DNA from: Muscardinus avellanarius | Taxonomy: Eukaryota > Chordata > Mammalia > Rodentia > Gliridae | Length of the DNA stretch: 64,000 nucleotides | Assembly (NCBI GenBank): GCA_963383645.1 | Contig: OY726572.1 | Coordinates: 23,877,292-23,941,291 of the forward strand | Direction: 5' to 3' | Shown here: positions 35,191-47,395 of the stretch, in pieces | Position numbering within the stretch: position 1 is the stretch's first letter | Layout of the letters: each line of letters begins with the position of its first letter | Position numbers and translations under genes: made by a program | The notes under the pieces: generated by a model | Seen by the model: only the letters and a program-made list of their open reading frames with translations | What the model was told of the DNA's origin: nothing | Databases searched by the model: none

Positions 35191-35432
35191 GGCAATCTTG
35201 TGTATGTGTGTGTGTGTGGTGTCGGGGGGAAATGAACCCAGGGACATTCTACCTCTGAGCTACACCTCCGACCCTGTTTTATTTTTTATTTTGAAGCAGG
35301 GTCTCACTAAGTTGTTGAGGACCTCCCTACGTTGCTGAGGCTGGCCTGGAACCCGTGATCCTCTTGTCTCAGCCTCTCAAATACTGAGATTGCTGGTGTG
35401 TGCCACCACACCCAGCTGCAAAGTCAATCTTG
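35189..35432 (-). mobile_element. B1-dID SINE with (GT)n tail and target-site duplication
   Basis: aaggcaatcttg (35189-35200) and aagtcaatcttg (35421-35432) flank a short GT array, ID half and B1 half. The GT array is therefore part of the inserted SINE tail. Confidence 0.93.
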
Positions 35433-35599
35433 AAGTAGAACCCTTCCAGGGATCCTGTTTTCAGATTTGTAATTCAATTGCCTTAGCAATGAGTAAAGGC
35501 TCAATCAATATTTTCAAATGAGTGAACTTAAATCTTTCAGACCATTTTTGCATTTACTCTTTTATTTTAGTATCAAACTAACCTTTTGGGATAGATAGG

Positions 35600-35680
35600 T
35601 AATGATTTATTATTCCTATTTTGCAGGTGAGAAAACTAAGGCACAAATGGGAACACCAAGGAGTTGGTAACTTGGCCTAT
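35600..35680 (-). mobile_element. MIR core remnant
   Basis: 'attattcctattttgcaggtgagaaaactaaggcacaa' is the reverse-oriented MIR core. Confidence 0.6.
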
Positions 35681-35734
35681 TGAATTTGTATCCATGGATT
35701 ACTTTTTCACTTAATTCACTTGCTGTTTCTATAC

Positions 35735-36165
35735 ACTTTTATTGGTACGTTGCAATTATACACCATAATGAGGTACAGTGATAGGAATATATATGCACAT
35801 ACATTTGGTGCGTTTCCCTTCAGATCCCACCCCACTCTGTCCTTTTCCCTGTACATGACATTGAAATTGGTATTGATAATTTTATATATGTATATAGCAT
35901 GATTTAAACTGCTAGTCTCACTGCATTTCTATTCCCCCTTCTCCCTCCTCCAAACCCCCTCCATCCTCCGCTGGAGTCTCTACTTCTTTATCTGAGGTCT
36001 CTTTTGTTACCCAGTTTCTCTTTAGTTTCCATATATGAGAGAAAACATCCAACTGTTTGCTTTCTGAGACTGGCTGATCTCACTTAGCATAATATTCTCA
36101 GCTTGCAACCATTTTCCTGCAAATGACATAATTTTGTTCTTTTTAATGAATGAGCAAAATTTTCA
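35735..36165 (-). mobile_element. Sciurid-type L1 3' end, antisense
   Basis: It starts 'ttttattggtacgttgcaattatacaccataatgagg' and proceeds through 'tccatatatgagagaaaacatccaactgtttgctttctgagactggctgatctcacttagcataat', parallel to the L1 at 12914-13317 but more complete and older-looking. Confidence 0.8.
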
Positions 36166-36599
36166 ACAACTATTTTTCAAGCAGCTAGTGTGTCCCAGGT
36201 TCTGAACTTGATTGTGAGTGAAGGCTGGTGGAGATCCAGAAGGCAGGATGCCTTTCCATGGGGATTCCAGAGCGTATCGAGGATAGGGATATGAAAACGA
36301 TCATTGTGACCACGTGTCCAAGAGCAAGAATGGAAACATGGGCACTCTTGTCATGGCACATGGGGGTCTGGGGACTAATCCTGCTTGGGGAAATTGGAAA
36401 GAATTTGGAGAGTAGCTGACATTTCTTCTAGAGGAATTTTCTAGGAAGATATCGCAACTTAACTTCAGCCAAGGAATGATTGCAAAGACACAGAGACATA
36501 AAATAGCTTGTACCTTCAGGGAGTTTCAGAAAACAGGGCTGGAATATAGATGTAGGGGGTGAGGAGTGGCAGGGGAGGGGGAAGGGAGAAGTAGCAAGA

Positions 36600-37340
36600 G
36601 CTAGATTCTTTTAGCACTCAGAAGAAAACATTTACTGAGTACCCACCAAGTGCCATGAACTCCATTTGATGCTGGCGATCCTACGGATATAACAATGTAC
36701 TTAAGATTCTTGCCCTAATGGTGCTTTCTGTGTAGTGAGGGACTTAGAGAAAACACGAAACCATCAGTTAATTACAGATTGCTAGTAGTGCTAAAAGGAT
36801 CTAAGCAAGATGCTAAGAAAAATAGACAGAGCGAGCATTCCTGAGGAGGTGATATTTTAGCTGAGATCCAAATGATGAGCAGCAGATGACGACACAGAAC
36901 CAAGAAAAGGTGTCCTGTGCTGGGGGAGCAGCAAATGCAAAGGGTCCTTGGCTTGAAGAGCCAGAGAGGTAGTATACATGTGAAGAATGGTACGAGAAAA
37001 GGCTGTAGAAGTAGACAAAGCCAGGTTCTTTGAGGCTTTGGGTGAAGGTTTTATTTTGAGGACAAGTCATTTGAAGGTTTCATTAGAGAGTGGCATACTG
37101 ACATAAACTGATATTTATTTTTAACAATTACTCTGGCTGCTATGTATAAAATGAATTAAAGGGGGGCAAAAGTAGAAACAGGAAGGCCAGTTAAGAGGCT
37201 ACTGCTATATCAGGTGAGAGATTATGGTAGCTTGTTCCATGGTGGTGAAAAGAGAGGGTCCAGGGATAAATATGCATTTTAGGGGAGGAGTTGAAACCAT
37301 TTGCTCTCATAATGGACTTCAGGAGAGGAGTGAAGGAGGG
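36600..37340 (+). mobile_element. Long ancient mammalian repeat, L2-like
   Basis: It follows a common old consensus in order: 'catttactgagtacccaccaagtgcc', 'cattcctgaggaggtgatattttagctgagatcc', 'gggggagcagcaaatgcaaagggtcc', 'acaattactctggctgctatgtataaaatgaattaaaggggggcaaaagtagaaacaggaaggccagttaagaggctactgc', 'aggtgagagattatggtagctt'. Family assignment is from memory and uncertain. Confidence 0.6.
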
Positions 37341-38235
37341 GACGAGGTAGAATTGCCATCTGGTGGGAAAGAAAGCTGAAACGGAGTGGCCGAGAAGTTA
37401 GCGACCTTGAGTCTCATTGCCAAGATTGCATTGATCCCCTAGTAATGCTAAGCAGGAGAACGATGTGCTCAGGTTGGCATTCTGAGCCGTCATTTTAACA
37501 ACTAGGTGGAAAGGGGAGGCAAGGACCCTGGAGGCAGGGAGTTACGTCTTGGGTGATCTGCGTAGTCCACAGAGGTTATGAGGGCCTGAAATAGGGCAGA
37601 GACCCCAGGCCTAGGACCTACTGGCACACAGGTACCCTGCCCTGTTAGGATAATGCGGAAAAATGTAGTCCCTGTCAGGAAGGGGTTAGTAATTGGACTT
37701 GGGAAAGGGAAGCCAGCCTGGCTAACAGTAACTCAGAAGCATTTGGGCCACTCAGTGGGCATACCTGGGAGCAGTGGGCAGCTCTGGGATGCTCAGGCAG
37801 GTGACTAACGAGTGTCCTGCTGGGTAGGACATCCTAGTGACAGTTCTCTAGCCCTTTGGGTTACCCAGGCACCACACAAGTCTCTTGCATGCCTTCTCTA
37901 GCATGCTTTATATGAAAGGGGAATGAGTCCAGGGACCTGCTCCTCCACAGCCGCCTGGATCCTGGGTAGCACCAGAATAAATGTGCAAATGATGACCATT
38001 CTGTCTTTGAGGGTGATGAGTTCCTAGCATAGAAGTTCAAGTAGAGGCATAGTACTTGATGAGGGCTTTGAGTACCAGAGAGAGAAGTTGTACTAGATGT
38101 CCTGAACATCTCATTCCAATCAGAGCTTCTAGTTCCTTTCAGGTTTTCATGAGGTTGGGGAGAGCTCTCTCTTACAACAGGCACTCCTGACATCATTGGA
38201 TTCCTGTTCTTGGTGGAAAAGTTCAAAGGACACTG
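37340..38235. other. Unassigned intronic sequence
   Basis: Nothing recognised; the minus-strand frame at 37861-38226 has no supporting context. Confidence 0.5.
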
Positions 38236-38236
38236 G

Positions 38237-38359
38237 TCTAGGCATACTGGTAGCTGTCTATAATCTCAGTACTTTGGAGGTTGAGACAGGAGGATTGCAT
38301 GTTCGAAGCCAGCCTCAGGGACTTAGTGATGTCCTCTACAACTTAGTAAGACCCTGTTT

Positions 38360-38406
<47 letters not shown>

Positions 38407-38554
38407 GGGAGGGAGAGAAAGAAAGAAAGAAAGAAAGAGGGAAGGAAGGAAGGAAGGAAGGAAGGAAGGAAGGAAGGAAGGAAGAAAGAAAGAAGGAAAA
38501 AATAAACTAGAGGTGTGCTCAAAGGTAAACCACCCCTGGGTTCTATCTCCAGTA

Positions 38555-38600
<46 letters not shown>
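38237..38600 (+). mobile_element. B1-dID SINE with both A-rich segments expanded
   Basis: The B1 half ends 'acttagtaagaccctgttta', then about 140 bp of (GAAA)n/(GGAA)n (38360-38500) takes the place of the linker. The ID half follows ('ctagaggtgtgctcaaaggtaaaccacccctgggttctatctccagtaat', to 38555), then (CA)n to 38600, degrading to about 38630. Confidence 0.92.
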
Positions 38601-38604
<4 letters not shown>

Positions 38605-38630
38605 GCATGAGCGCATACACATACACACAT

Positions 38631-39680
38631 GATACTAGAACTGTTTTATATTGACAAATGGGTACAGGGAAGCCCAGGGGACAAAGCAGCCACCTCATAC
38701 ATCAAAACAGTCATAGAAGAGCAGAGACATTGTCATTGCAAGAGGCCAACACCAGCCATTCAGCTTTTTCTCTAAAGCAGCCAAGGGGTACTATAGTGTC
38801 TCTAAAGTAAAGAAAGTGAGAGGTAAAGTTCAAACCTAAATGGGACAGATTGATTGGGGTGGGGAAGTACCTCTGGTTTTATTCAACAGTCAGCAGCAGC
38901 CCCTCTGGGGCTGCTTTCTGGCATTTGCCTTGGGGCAATTGGGGATGGAAGAAAACTCAGGCTTTGTGTAACATAAGCAGCTACAGACATTATAATAAAA
39001 CCCATGTGGAGCTCTCCCACAACAGTCCCCTGGACTAATAAATTCTAGTTTCTACAGATCTGTGGGTCTCCCTGGAGAGGCTTGGAGATAGTCTTCCCTG
39101 GGTAGGCTTCTGTTCTAATCTTATGACATTTAGGGTCAGTACTTTCCAAGGTGATTCTAGCCTAGGGAAGGATATCTTCCCTAGGTGGGCATAGAAACTC
39201 TTAGTAAGCCTCTGCCAAAGACAGTTTCCTGGGACAATGGGATTCAATTTCTTTTCTTGATGTACAGAGTTTTCAGATCAGGAATCAAGCTTTGGGCATT
39301 TAATCCTTTTTTTCTGATCCTGCTTCTTGTTTTTCTTTATATTAATCCATCAAACAAGTTACCACAAACATCAAATGCTTTTTTTCTAGTAGGTAAAACC
39401 AAGGAGCATAGAATCTGACCATTAATGAGATAACAGGAGGTGATCAGAGAACAAGACATTCATTATCCAGAGGGAAATATGGCTGGTCTCAGGTACAGGT
39501 AGAGTAAGTTCATCAGGGGCTAACATTTTGGACAATTTAGAAAATGTGGGAACTGGATTTGAAGTTAAGCAGGATTTAGAGGAGGCAGAGAAAGCCAAGA
39601 GAGCATTTCAGGTGAGACATTAGAGCAATAGCCCAGCTTAAAGAAAAGGATGCTACTAAAAGTTAGAGGCAGGACTTTTG
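38631..39680. other. Unassigned intronic sequence
   Basis: No recognised feature apart from possible weak L2-like similarity near 39550-39650. Confidence 0.45.
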
Positions 39681-39684
39681 GTGA

Positions 39685-40375
39685 AAATGTAGAGAAATTA
39701 GAATCTGTGTACACTGTTGGTGAGCAGAGAAAACGATGTAACCACTAAAGAAGCAATATGGTAGCTTCTCAAAAAGTTAAAAATAGAATTGCCATATGAT
39801 AACGCAATTTCACTTCTGGGTAGATAACAAGTAAACTGAAAACAAGGTCTTGAGATCATTAGTACCTCCATGTTTATAGTAGCATCACTTATGATAGTGA
39901 AAAGGAAGAAATTCAAATGTTTGCCAACAGATGATTGGATAAACCAAATGTGGTGTACATACAATGGAATATTATTCAGCCTCAAAAAGGAAGGAAATTC
40001 TGACACATGCTACAACATGATCAAATGTTGAAGACATTATGCTGAATGAAGCAAGCAATCACAAAAGGACAAATACTGTATGATTCCACTTCTATGAGGT
40101 ATGTAGATGAGTCAAATTCATGTAGACAGAAAGTAGAATGTTTGCCAGGGTCTAGAGGAAGGGAAAACTGAGAATTATTATTTAATAAATATAAAGTTTC
40201 AGTTTGGGCTGGTGAAAAAGTTCTAGAGATGGATGGAGGTGCTGGTTGCCCAGCAACATGAATGCACATGACATTTCTGAATTGTATATTTTAAAATGGC
40301 TCCCATATGAAAATTTTAAGGTAAGTGCATTTTACCACTGTTAAACATTAAACTTTTTTTAAAAAAATAAATTAA
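39685..40375 (+). mobile_element. L1M 3' end, sense to plus strand
   Basis: Nearly 700 bp of continuous L1 3' text: 'gtacactgttggtgagcag', 'tggataaaccaaatgtggtgtacatacaatggaatattattcagcctcaaaaagg', 'gacaaatactgtatgattccacttctatgaggta', 'tttgccagggtctagaggaaggg', ending in an A-rich tail. It is antisense to ALK and long inactive. Confidence 0.93.
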
Positions 40376-40379
40376 GTAG

Positions 40380-41045
40380 AATGCCTTCCATGCCTAAATC
40401 TGAGAGCAGAGCTAGACTTCCATGAACATTTTTGTGGCCTTACTGCCTGGGACAGAAGGAGCTTAGGAGGGCTTAGTGTTTGAAAGACACATGAATGAGC
40501 TGAGCCCAAATGTCTAGAGAAGCAAGAACTTCTCAGAATAGGAGGAGGAAAGGCAGGCCATGTGGACTGAGCCCTGGCTCAAGGTGACCCCCACAGTAAG
40601 CAGAGAAGCTAGGGAAATCACTCAGCTCAGGCGTCTATAGACCTGCTCACCATCTGCTGGTGTAATATGGTATTTTAGCTGTCCTGGGGAGCTTCTAGCA
40701 GGCAGAGAATATACTGGTTGGCCAAGGAGGTGATTCCTACCAATTGTTACATGTTTCTATTGGTCATTTTGAAACATCACATTAATGACTCCCTGTGTTC
40801 TTTGGCGTATGATTAGCTTGAGTTCTGAGCATGCCCGCCCTGCAAAAGTAAAGGTCTGACCTACAAATTGATGAGGGCTGTAAGCAATGGCCCCCTTGCA
40901 GGGCCTGGGTGGCTTTCTTGACAGAAAAAAGAGGGGAAAATCCCCCTTTTCCATATAATTCATTCAATGCACAACAAGAACAGCCTATTTTGAATTGTTC
41001 CATCCTCTGGCCTCAACTAACACCTGTGTGTAGATACTTAGATGC
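40380..41045. other. Unassigned intronic sequence
   Basis: Nothing recognised. Confidence 0.5.
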
Positions 41046-41049
41046 ATTT

Positions 41050-41220
41050 CTATCTAGTCCCCTGGTACCCAAAGTGGCCTTGTCAGAGCAGCAGCAGCAT
41101 CAGCTAGGTGCTTGCTATCAATCCTTACTTCCAGCCCCATCCCTGACCTGCTGAATCAGAATCTGCATTTTGACTGGATTCCTAGATGAGTCATAGGCAA
41201 AACAAACATTGAGAAGCTCT
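41050..41220 (-). mobile_element. MER5-type remnant
   Basis: 'cagcagcagcatcagctaggtgcttgctatcaatccttacttccagccccatccctgacctgctgaatcagaatctgcattttgac...ttgagaagctctg' follows MER5A in reverse. Confidence 0.65.
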
Positions 41221-41573
41221 GTTAAGACCACAAATTCAGTATTTCCCAGTTGTATCCAGAGATAGGCATCTTCTAGGGGTGCATTATTAGAGAGCTAATA
41301 ATGCACAGCCTCCTTTGTTGGTGATTCTGAGTTAAGATATATTTTTACTTTAGTAGAAAGAGAAAACCACTTAAAGTTGAGATATGCATAGTGTGTGGAG
41401 GTATCCCATCTATGGACAGAGAGGGAAGAGGGAGACCCAAGGCTTGTTATAAAAAAACAATGCTTCTGGGACTCACACATACACACACACACACCCCTTG
41501 GTCATATGTGGGAGGCTTCCTTGTAGTGAAATGTCTAGTAGAAAGGGCATTGTTTGTCGTGATGTTTACCAGT

Positions 41574-41903
41574 GTCATGGAATGGATTTTATATGTCCCC
41601 CAAAAGCTCATGTGTTAGACAAAGTGGGGCATGGATGGAGGAAGGATCCATGGGGGAATGGTCTTGGGAACTGTACCTGCATCTGGCTGCTTTCTCTCTT
41701 CTTCCCAGCTGCTCAGAACTGAGGACTGCTTTTCCTTCTCTAGCATGCATGGAAGCCAGCCCTATTGTTGAACCATTTCTGCTGTGAGCTGGGTGATCAT
41801 AGACTGACCTCTGAAATAGTGAGCTCTAAAATAAATCTCTCTTTCTGTATGTTGTACTTTTAAGATATTTTGGTTATAGTGAGGAAAAAAGCTAAGTAAA
41901 ACA
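41574..41903 (+). mobile_element. Old LTR, same family as 14891-15345, opposite orientation
   Basis: 'catggaatggattttatatgtcccccaaaagctcatgtgttag' opens it and 'ttttggttatagtgaggaaaaaagctaagtaaaac' closes it. An AATAAA signal ('gagctctaaaataaatctctc') near the end gives the orientation. No internal retroviral sequence is attached. Confidence 0.6.
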
Positions 41904-43180
41904 ATAGGCAACTAATAGTAAATTTCTGAGCAGTTGACATTTCAGTAGCAATTCTAATCTTGACCTTTCTCAGCATCAGTGACTTCAGCATCAGCTCTCA
42001 AGGAAGCATCTTCAACACATCCCTGGTTTCCCCCCATACATTATAAGAATTTCATCTTTTAAAAATGTAGCCAAGGTAGTAGAAAGGCTTAAGGAGAACA
42101 AGGGTTCCTTCAGCCATGGAGAAGGCTGTTCTAAGAGTAAATTAGGTCAGTAAAAGCTTTTGGTACTCAGTTATACAATCCCTTTCAGTCCCTCCTTCCC
42201 TCATGCTTTTCGATGAATATAAAGTTTGAAATCTGGGATAAAAGAGCTTTTCTACCTTCCCGGCAAGTATCTCATTCTGGGTTCTCGCGAATCCTTGGAA
42301 ACCTTTATTCATGAATGAATCCTTAACCCCAACTCATTCATCAAGAGACAATGATTCACTCTGAGTTATGAAAAAAAAAACCAAGGACACATAAATTGCC
42401 ATCTAGATTTCTTAACATGTCTCTCTCCCTTTGTTCCTATTTATTTCTAGTAGAATACCTTTTAAAGCAACTCAAAAACTCTTTTCAGCAATAAATTATA
42501 ATGCAGACTTTTGGGACTTTAGAGAGTCATATAGAACAAAGGTAAGGTGGGGGGAAGCATTTTAAAAGAGAGAGCGCCACAGACAAAACTATTTGCAAGG
42601 TCACGGACAGTGGTCTTTTTGCTTAGCAACTGTGCTGTTTGTGGTTTGGGTTTGGGACTTACCACTCAGCACTTAGAAGAAAGACCAAGCACGGACTGAA
42701 GTAGTGCCTTCCGTCTCCACTACCTGCACCAGGTTTTTTTTATGGGGTCACAAGTATAATGGAAGGCTTTATGAGTGTCTGGATCAAGGTTCTCGTGGAT
42801 TCTTTTACAAGGAAGGGAAGAAGTCCCAGGAGATGTTGAAAGGCAGCTGGGTGAACAGAGTAGGGAGCTGACTCACTTATGTTTTTTTTTCTTTATCCAG
42901 GAAGTGACAAAAATTCGGGAACTTCCTTAGATAATTCCTTTTGCTCTGACAAGGATGAAATGTCCCTAATAACTGACATTTTTAAAGCTCCTTAAGAGTC
43001 CCTGGTGGCAGGTGGTTGCTATTTTAAAGCATAAAAGTATTAGATGGGGGAATCAATCAACAAATAAATCAATATTTGCTTAGCATATGCAATGTGCTTA
43101 GCACCACACTAGTGGCAATAGAATGCAAAAATAAGCAAAAGACATGGCCCAGCTCAGCAAGAGGTTGTTTCTACGATGCT
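41904..43180. other. Unassigned intronic sequence
   Basis: No gene or family recognised. Confidence 0.5.
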
Positions 43181-43184
43181 TATG

Positions 43185-43390
43185 AGTAGGTTTTAGAACT
43201 CTGAAAGACCTGAGTTCAAACTTCAGATCTATGCTTTGGAGAATTGTTTAATTTCCCTGAGCTTTAGTTTTATTCCCCATAAATGGAAATTAAAAATATT
43301 TACTTTATAGGGTTTTACAAAATATTCAATAAATACAATATTAGTAACATGTTTAGCTTATAGTAAAAATTCAATAACTGGTAGGAAAAA
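43185..43390 (+). mobile_element. MIR
   Basis: 'gaactctgaaagacctgagttcaaacttcagatct...gtttaatttccctgagctttagttttattccccataaatggaaatt...cttatagtaaaaattcaataactgg' spans the MIR consensus forward. Confidence 0.7.
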
Positions 43391-43599
43391 AATCTCTTAA
43401 GGGAAACCAGAAATACCTACACAATTTGTGAACAAAGATAACACTGGATGTTGGTAGAGTTGGAAAGAAAAAAAGAATATAGTATAGCAACTTCCAGGTG
43501 TTATCTGACTAGGTGAAATACCTGGCACAATTTGATCATTTATAATAGTTCTTACACAAGGAAACCACAGATATTTCCCAAATACAAAATATTTCCATT

Positions 43600-44096
43600 C
43601 AGCTCGCCCTTCCTCAGCACAGACATCCTCTCTTCCTTTTACAACCAGTCCCACCCTACTCTCCAGGCATTTTCTGAAAATATAAGTGGACACGCATAAT
43701 AGTGGCTTCTCTCTCTCAGTATAATGGTCCTGAGATTCAGCCATGCTGTTGCATGTATCAGTAGTTCATTTCTTTTTATTGCTGGAAAGTGCACCATAAT
43801 ACAAATAAACCACAATTTTTTCATCCACTTGCCTGTTGATGGACAATTGGGTCATTTCCAATTTTGTAGTACTGTGAATAAAGCTGCTATACATTTTTAT
43901 ATGTGAATTTTTTTGCATGGATATGTGTTTTTATCTCTTGGGTAAATATCTAGGAATGGAATGGCTGGGTTGTATGACAGGCGCATACAATTTTTAAAGA
44001 AACAACAAATGGTTTTATAAAGTGGGCATACTGGTGTACATTCTAGCCAGCAGTGTCTTGGTGTTATAGATCTTCACATGACTGGCATGATCTCAT

Positions 44097-44167
<71 letters not shown>

Positions 44168-44192
44168 CCTCTCTCTCTCCCTTTTCTTTCTC

Positions 44193-44255
<63 letters not shown>

Positions 44256-44623
44256 CGGTGGTACTGGGGTTCCTGGAAGCCCTTCTACCTCCAGGCTACA
44301 CTCTCAGACCTTTTATATATTTGTATATAAAACAGGGTCTCTTAAGCCAGAGTGGCTGGCTTTGAACCTGCGCAATCCTCCTGTCTCTGCCTCCCCAGGG
44401 TAGGGATTACAAGGGTGCAACACCACACCCGGCTCATCAGTCTTTATAATGTTCACAGTTCTAATTTTCTGGTGACTAGTGGTGTTGAGGACCTTCTCTT
44501 GTGTCCCCCTGATTAGTACCCATTTGAAGATCTTTATGTAGTGTATATAAAATATCTCACTCATTTATTAATTGGTTGTTTCAGGTAGTTGTCAGATATA
44601 GCAAATATTTTATCCCCTTTTTA
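43600..44623 (-). mobile_element. L1M antisense, split by a SINE
   Basis: 'gattcagccatgctgttgcatgtatcagtagttcatttctttttattgctg...gatggacaattgggtcatttccaatttt...gtgaataaagctgctatac' is the reverse of L1M 3' sequence. It resumes after the SINE with 'ctttataatgttcacagttctaattttctggtgactagtggtg' and runs to about 44620. Confidence 0.85.
44092..44443 (-). mobile_element. B1-dID SINE with a long (CT)n/(CTTT)n tail and target-site duplication
   Basis: ctcatcagtct at 44092-44102 and 44433-44443 flanks a roughly 150-bp pyrimidine array (44101-44253), an ID half of the variant subfamily ('ggtggtactggggttcctgg') and a B1 half. The array is thus the SINE tail read on the opposite strand. Confidence 0.93.
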
Positions 44624-44758
44624 AAATGGAATACTTTTTCATCTAGAGTTCCTCCTATGACCCATTTCTCCCTAACTCTCACATATTAGGGAAATCACCA
44701 ATAAAAAATAAAAAATAAAAAATAACAAAACATTTTAAAAAATAAAATGGAATACTTT
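44623..44758 (+). mobile_element. 106-bp miniature L1-derived insertion with inverted body and A-rich tail
   Basis: Exact 15-bp repeats aaaatggaatacttt at 44623-44637 and 44744-44758 flank 106 bp. The left ~60 bp contains 'tctccctaactctcacatat' plus 'tagggaaa', identical to the antisense L1 3' end at about 13166-13193. The right ~45 bp is an A-rich tail (AATAAAA repeats) on the plus strand. Confidence 0.8.
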
Positions 44759-44759
44759 G

Positions 44760-47155
44760 AGGAGTAATTTTAAAAAATGTTGATGGAGTCTTAGTTATCA
44801 ATATTTTTCTTATAGTTAAGGCTTTTTCTGTTGAGAAACCTTTGTTTATCCAAATTTTCTTGGAAAACTTTTTTGGTTTAGATATTACCTCCAGTTGATT
44901 TCTTAGGCATCTTAATATACTCTATGGCTCCAAAGCCATGCCCCATGCCCACAACTCCGAAGGTTCTTCCTCCACCCTGGATCTTTCCTGCAAACTCCAC
45001 ACTCTGTGTCCACCTGCATACCCACTGGATGCTTTTAAGTTTGTAAAAACATAATGTCTCCAAAGTGAGCACTGTACTTTCTTCTCCATACCTGTGCCTC
45101 CTTTATTTTTGCTTGCTTTAGAGAAATGTTCCATCCTCACAACTGGTCAATGAAGAAAAAAAATATAACCCCCTTCCCCAAAAATACCTTCCCCTGTTTC
45201 CTACCTGTATCCAACCAACCACTAACCCTGTCCATTACTTCTGTTTATATGTCACTCTCTAGTCAGGACTACTCTTCCTCAGAGCTTCTGCAAAGGTCTG
45301 AGGTGCCCATGCCCTCTGCTCTCCTATGTCCAACTCACTCTAAGTCCTATCCTTCACATTACATCAGTTTGGTTGGCTCTGAAAAATGAAGAATATGATC
45401 CTATTATGACCCTCTATGTGTTTTTGTCCCCAGCCTCCTCTTCACATAGTCCTCTCTTCTCTTTCAGGTGCCAATACATATTTTCCTTAATTTCCTCAGC
45501 AATTCCATATATCTTTCCTTCCAGGGACACATATGCCACTCTCACTTCCAGAAATAATCTTTCTACTTGTCCTTTTCACTCATCCTTCAGAATCGAGCTT
45601 AAAGGATACTACCTAGGCCAGGCAGGCTATCATCTGGTCTGAGTGAGATGCCCTCTTATAACAGCACATAAAAGCCTGTACTCTTCCAGAATCTATCACT
45701 ACAGTAATTGCATGATTATATATGTAATTATAATGCAACATGTATTTCCCTCTCTAGGTTGTAGATTTCATGAGGACAAAACTATTTTTGCTTGATCAAG
45801 GTCTGTTTCCACCATCTAACATACAGCTTCCCAAATATATTGGCTTATCACTCCCTTTTCAGAGAATAGTCATTCCATGACCCTCTGGGCACTTCTGTCT
45901 CCCCCATTTTTTTTTTATTAAACAACCCCCAATTGCACATGAGGCTACTTTGCTCCATTAGTGTTCACCCTGGGAGCAGTATCATTGATTTGGGGAATCT
46001 ATGATTGTACATTTCTCTGTACATGTAGAGAAACATTTCTTGAAATTTGTTTTTAGAAAGTGAATGAATGAATGAAGACAAAGAGAAGATAGGAAAGAGG
46101 GAAGGAGCTGGGCTAAAACAGGAGAGTCAGATGAAATCATGAGGTTGTGAGAAACCCATTTGTTGGTATTCTTTTTGAATTGAGAATCAATAAATAATTT
46201 TCTTTCTCTCATTGTATAAGCAGACTATTAATTATAACAAGACTGGTGGAACTTACATCACTATCATCAAAATCAACCTGTAACTGGCTGTGAAGCGCAT
46301 GATAAAATAATCACACACAAAAGATGCAGTTGTAACCTTGAATTCTCTGATCATTGCAGCTTCCCGTGTAAAGGCAGTTAAGTGCCAGCATCGAAAAGCA
46401 CAGGCAAAAGGGAAAAGTTTCTTTTAGAGAAAGAAAATTTTCATAAGTAAATTGGAGAAGGGATTTTTTTTCCCACTGTTCCTCTGAGCTTTTGGGAATC
46501 CTGCTCAGGCAGTTGTGAAAGGTCTGTTCAAGCTCCACTGAGTGGTGCTGGGAGAAGTCAGGGTCCAGTGATCTGAGGGAGGGCTCAGACAGTGGGAGCA
46601 CTGGAATTGGGGCCATGCTCAGCTTGACCTCGGGCACTGCTGCAGAATGCATGCGGACTGAGCCATTTCCATATTGCCTCAGTTTATCCAGTGATACATT
46701 ATGCATGCATCCCTCCTCTTAGTGGATTGTTATTCAATTTCACCTATGAATAGATTGGAAGGACTCCTCTACTAAGTGCACAGCTGGGGATCTGGTTGTT
46801 GTGCAGATCAGACTGGTGTCTTCTCAGTTCCCTTACATGTCCTTAGGATGCAGGACTGGGCAGGAAACATCATTCTTGATCACGGCTCTAGTTAATGCAC
46901 TCACATTTCCTAAAGGGCTAACATAGAACTTGCCCTCCTGGACTCTGTGACAGCTAAGGAAGGGCTCTAGTGGGAGCTGCTGAATTAATGGGGCCCACTG
47001 GTTGTGTGATACACATACTGTTTCATGTGGAACATAGAGGAGACAGTCTCTTCTCACTGGTATCTGCTGCAGTCTACCTAAAATGTCACCTGATAGGGCC
47101 ACTGTGAACTCTCCTGCTTGAAGGTGAGTATCACGTCACACCTCTTTTGGATAGA
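44760..47155. other. Unassigned intronic sequence
   Basis: No recognised repeat or exon. A (GAAT)n-like trio near 46061 is minor. The minus-strand frames at 46311-46706 and 46833-47102 lack homology I know and splice context. Confidence 0.5.
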
Positions 47156-47159
47156 TCAT

Positions 47160-47395
47160 ATCATATAGTGCAGGGGCCATGGACTCCGGAGCAAGATCCT
47201 GTGGATTCAAATTCCAGCTCTATTCATTATCAGTTGTGTGGCTGAATATAAATTCAATCTCTTTATCTGTCAATTGGGGATAATAATGTTACCTTACTGT
47301 ATTATTGTTAGGATTAAATGAGTTAAAAAATAGATAAAGGCATTCAAAACAATGTCCAGCATAAAGTAAGTGCTAAAAATGGTAGCCATTGTTTT
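47160..47395 (+). mobile_element. MIR, nearly full length
   Basis: 'caggggccatggactccggagcaagatcctgtggattcaaattccagctct...tcagttgtgtggctgaat...ctctttatctgtcaattggggataataatgttacctta...ggattaaatgag...catgtccagcataaagtaagtgc' follows MIR throughout (with small differences). Confidence 0.85.

Noticed and set aside
38323..38630. Cys-Val and Leu-Ser-Phe repeat proteins on the minus strand
   Set aside because: These are translations of the (CA)n and (GAAA)n arrays in a B1-dID.
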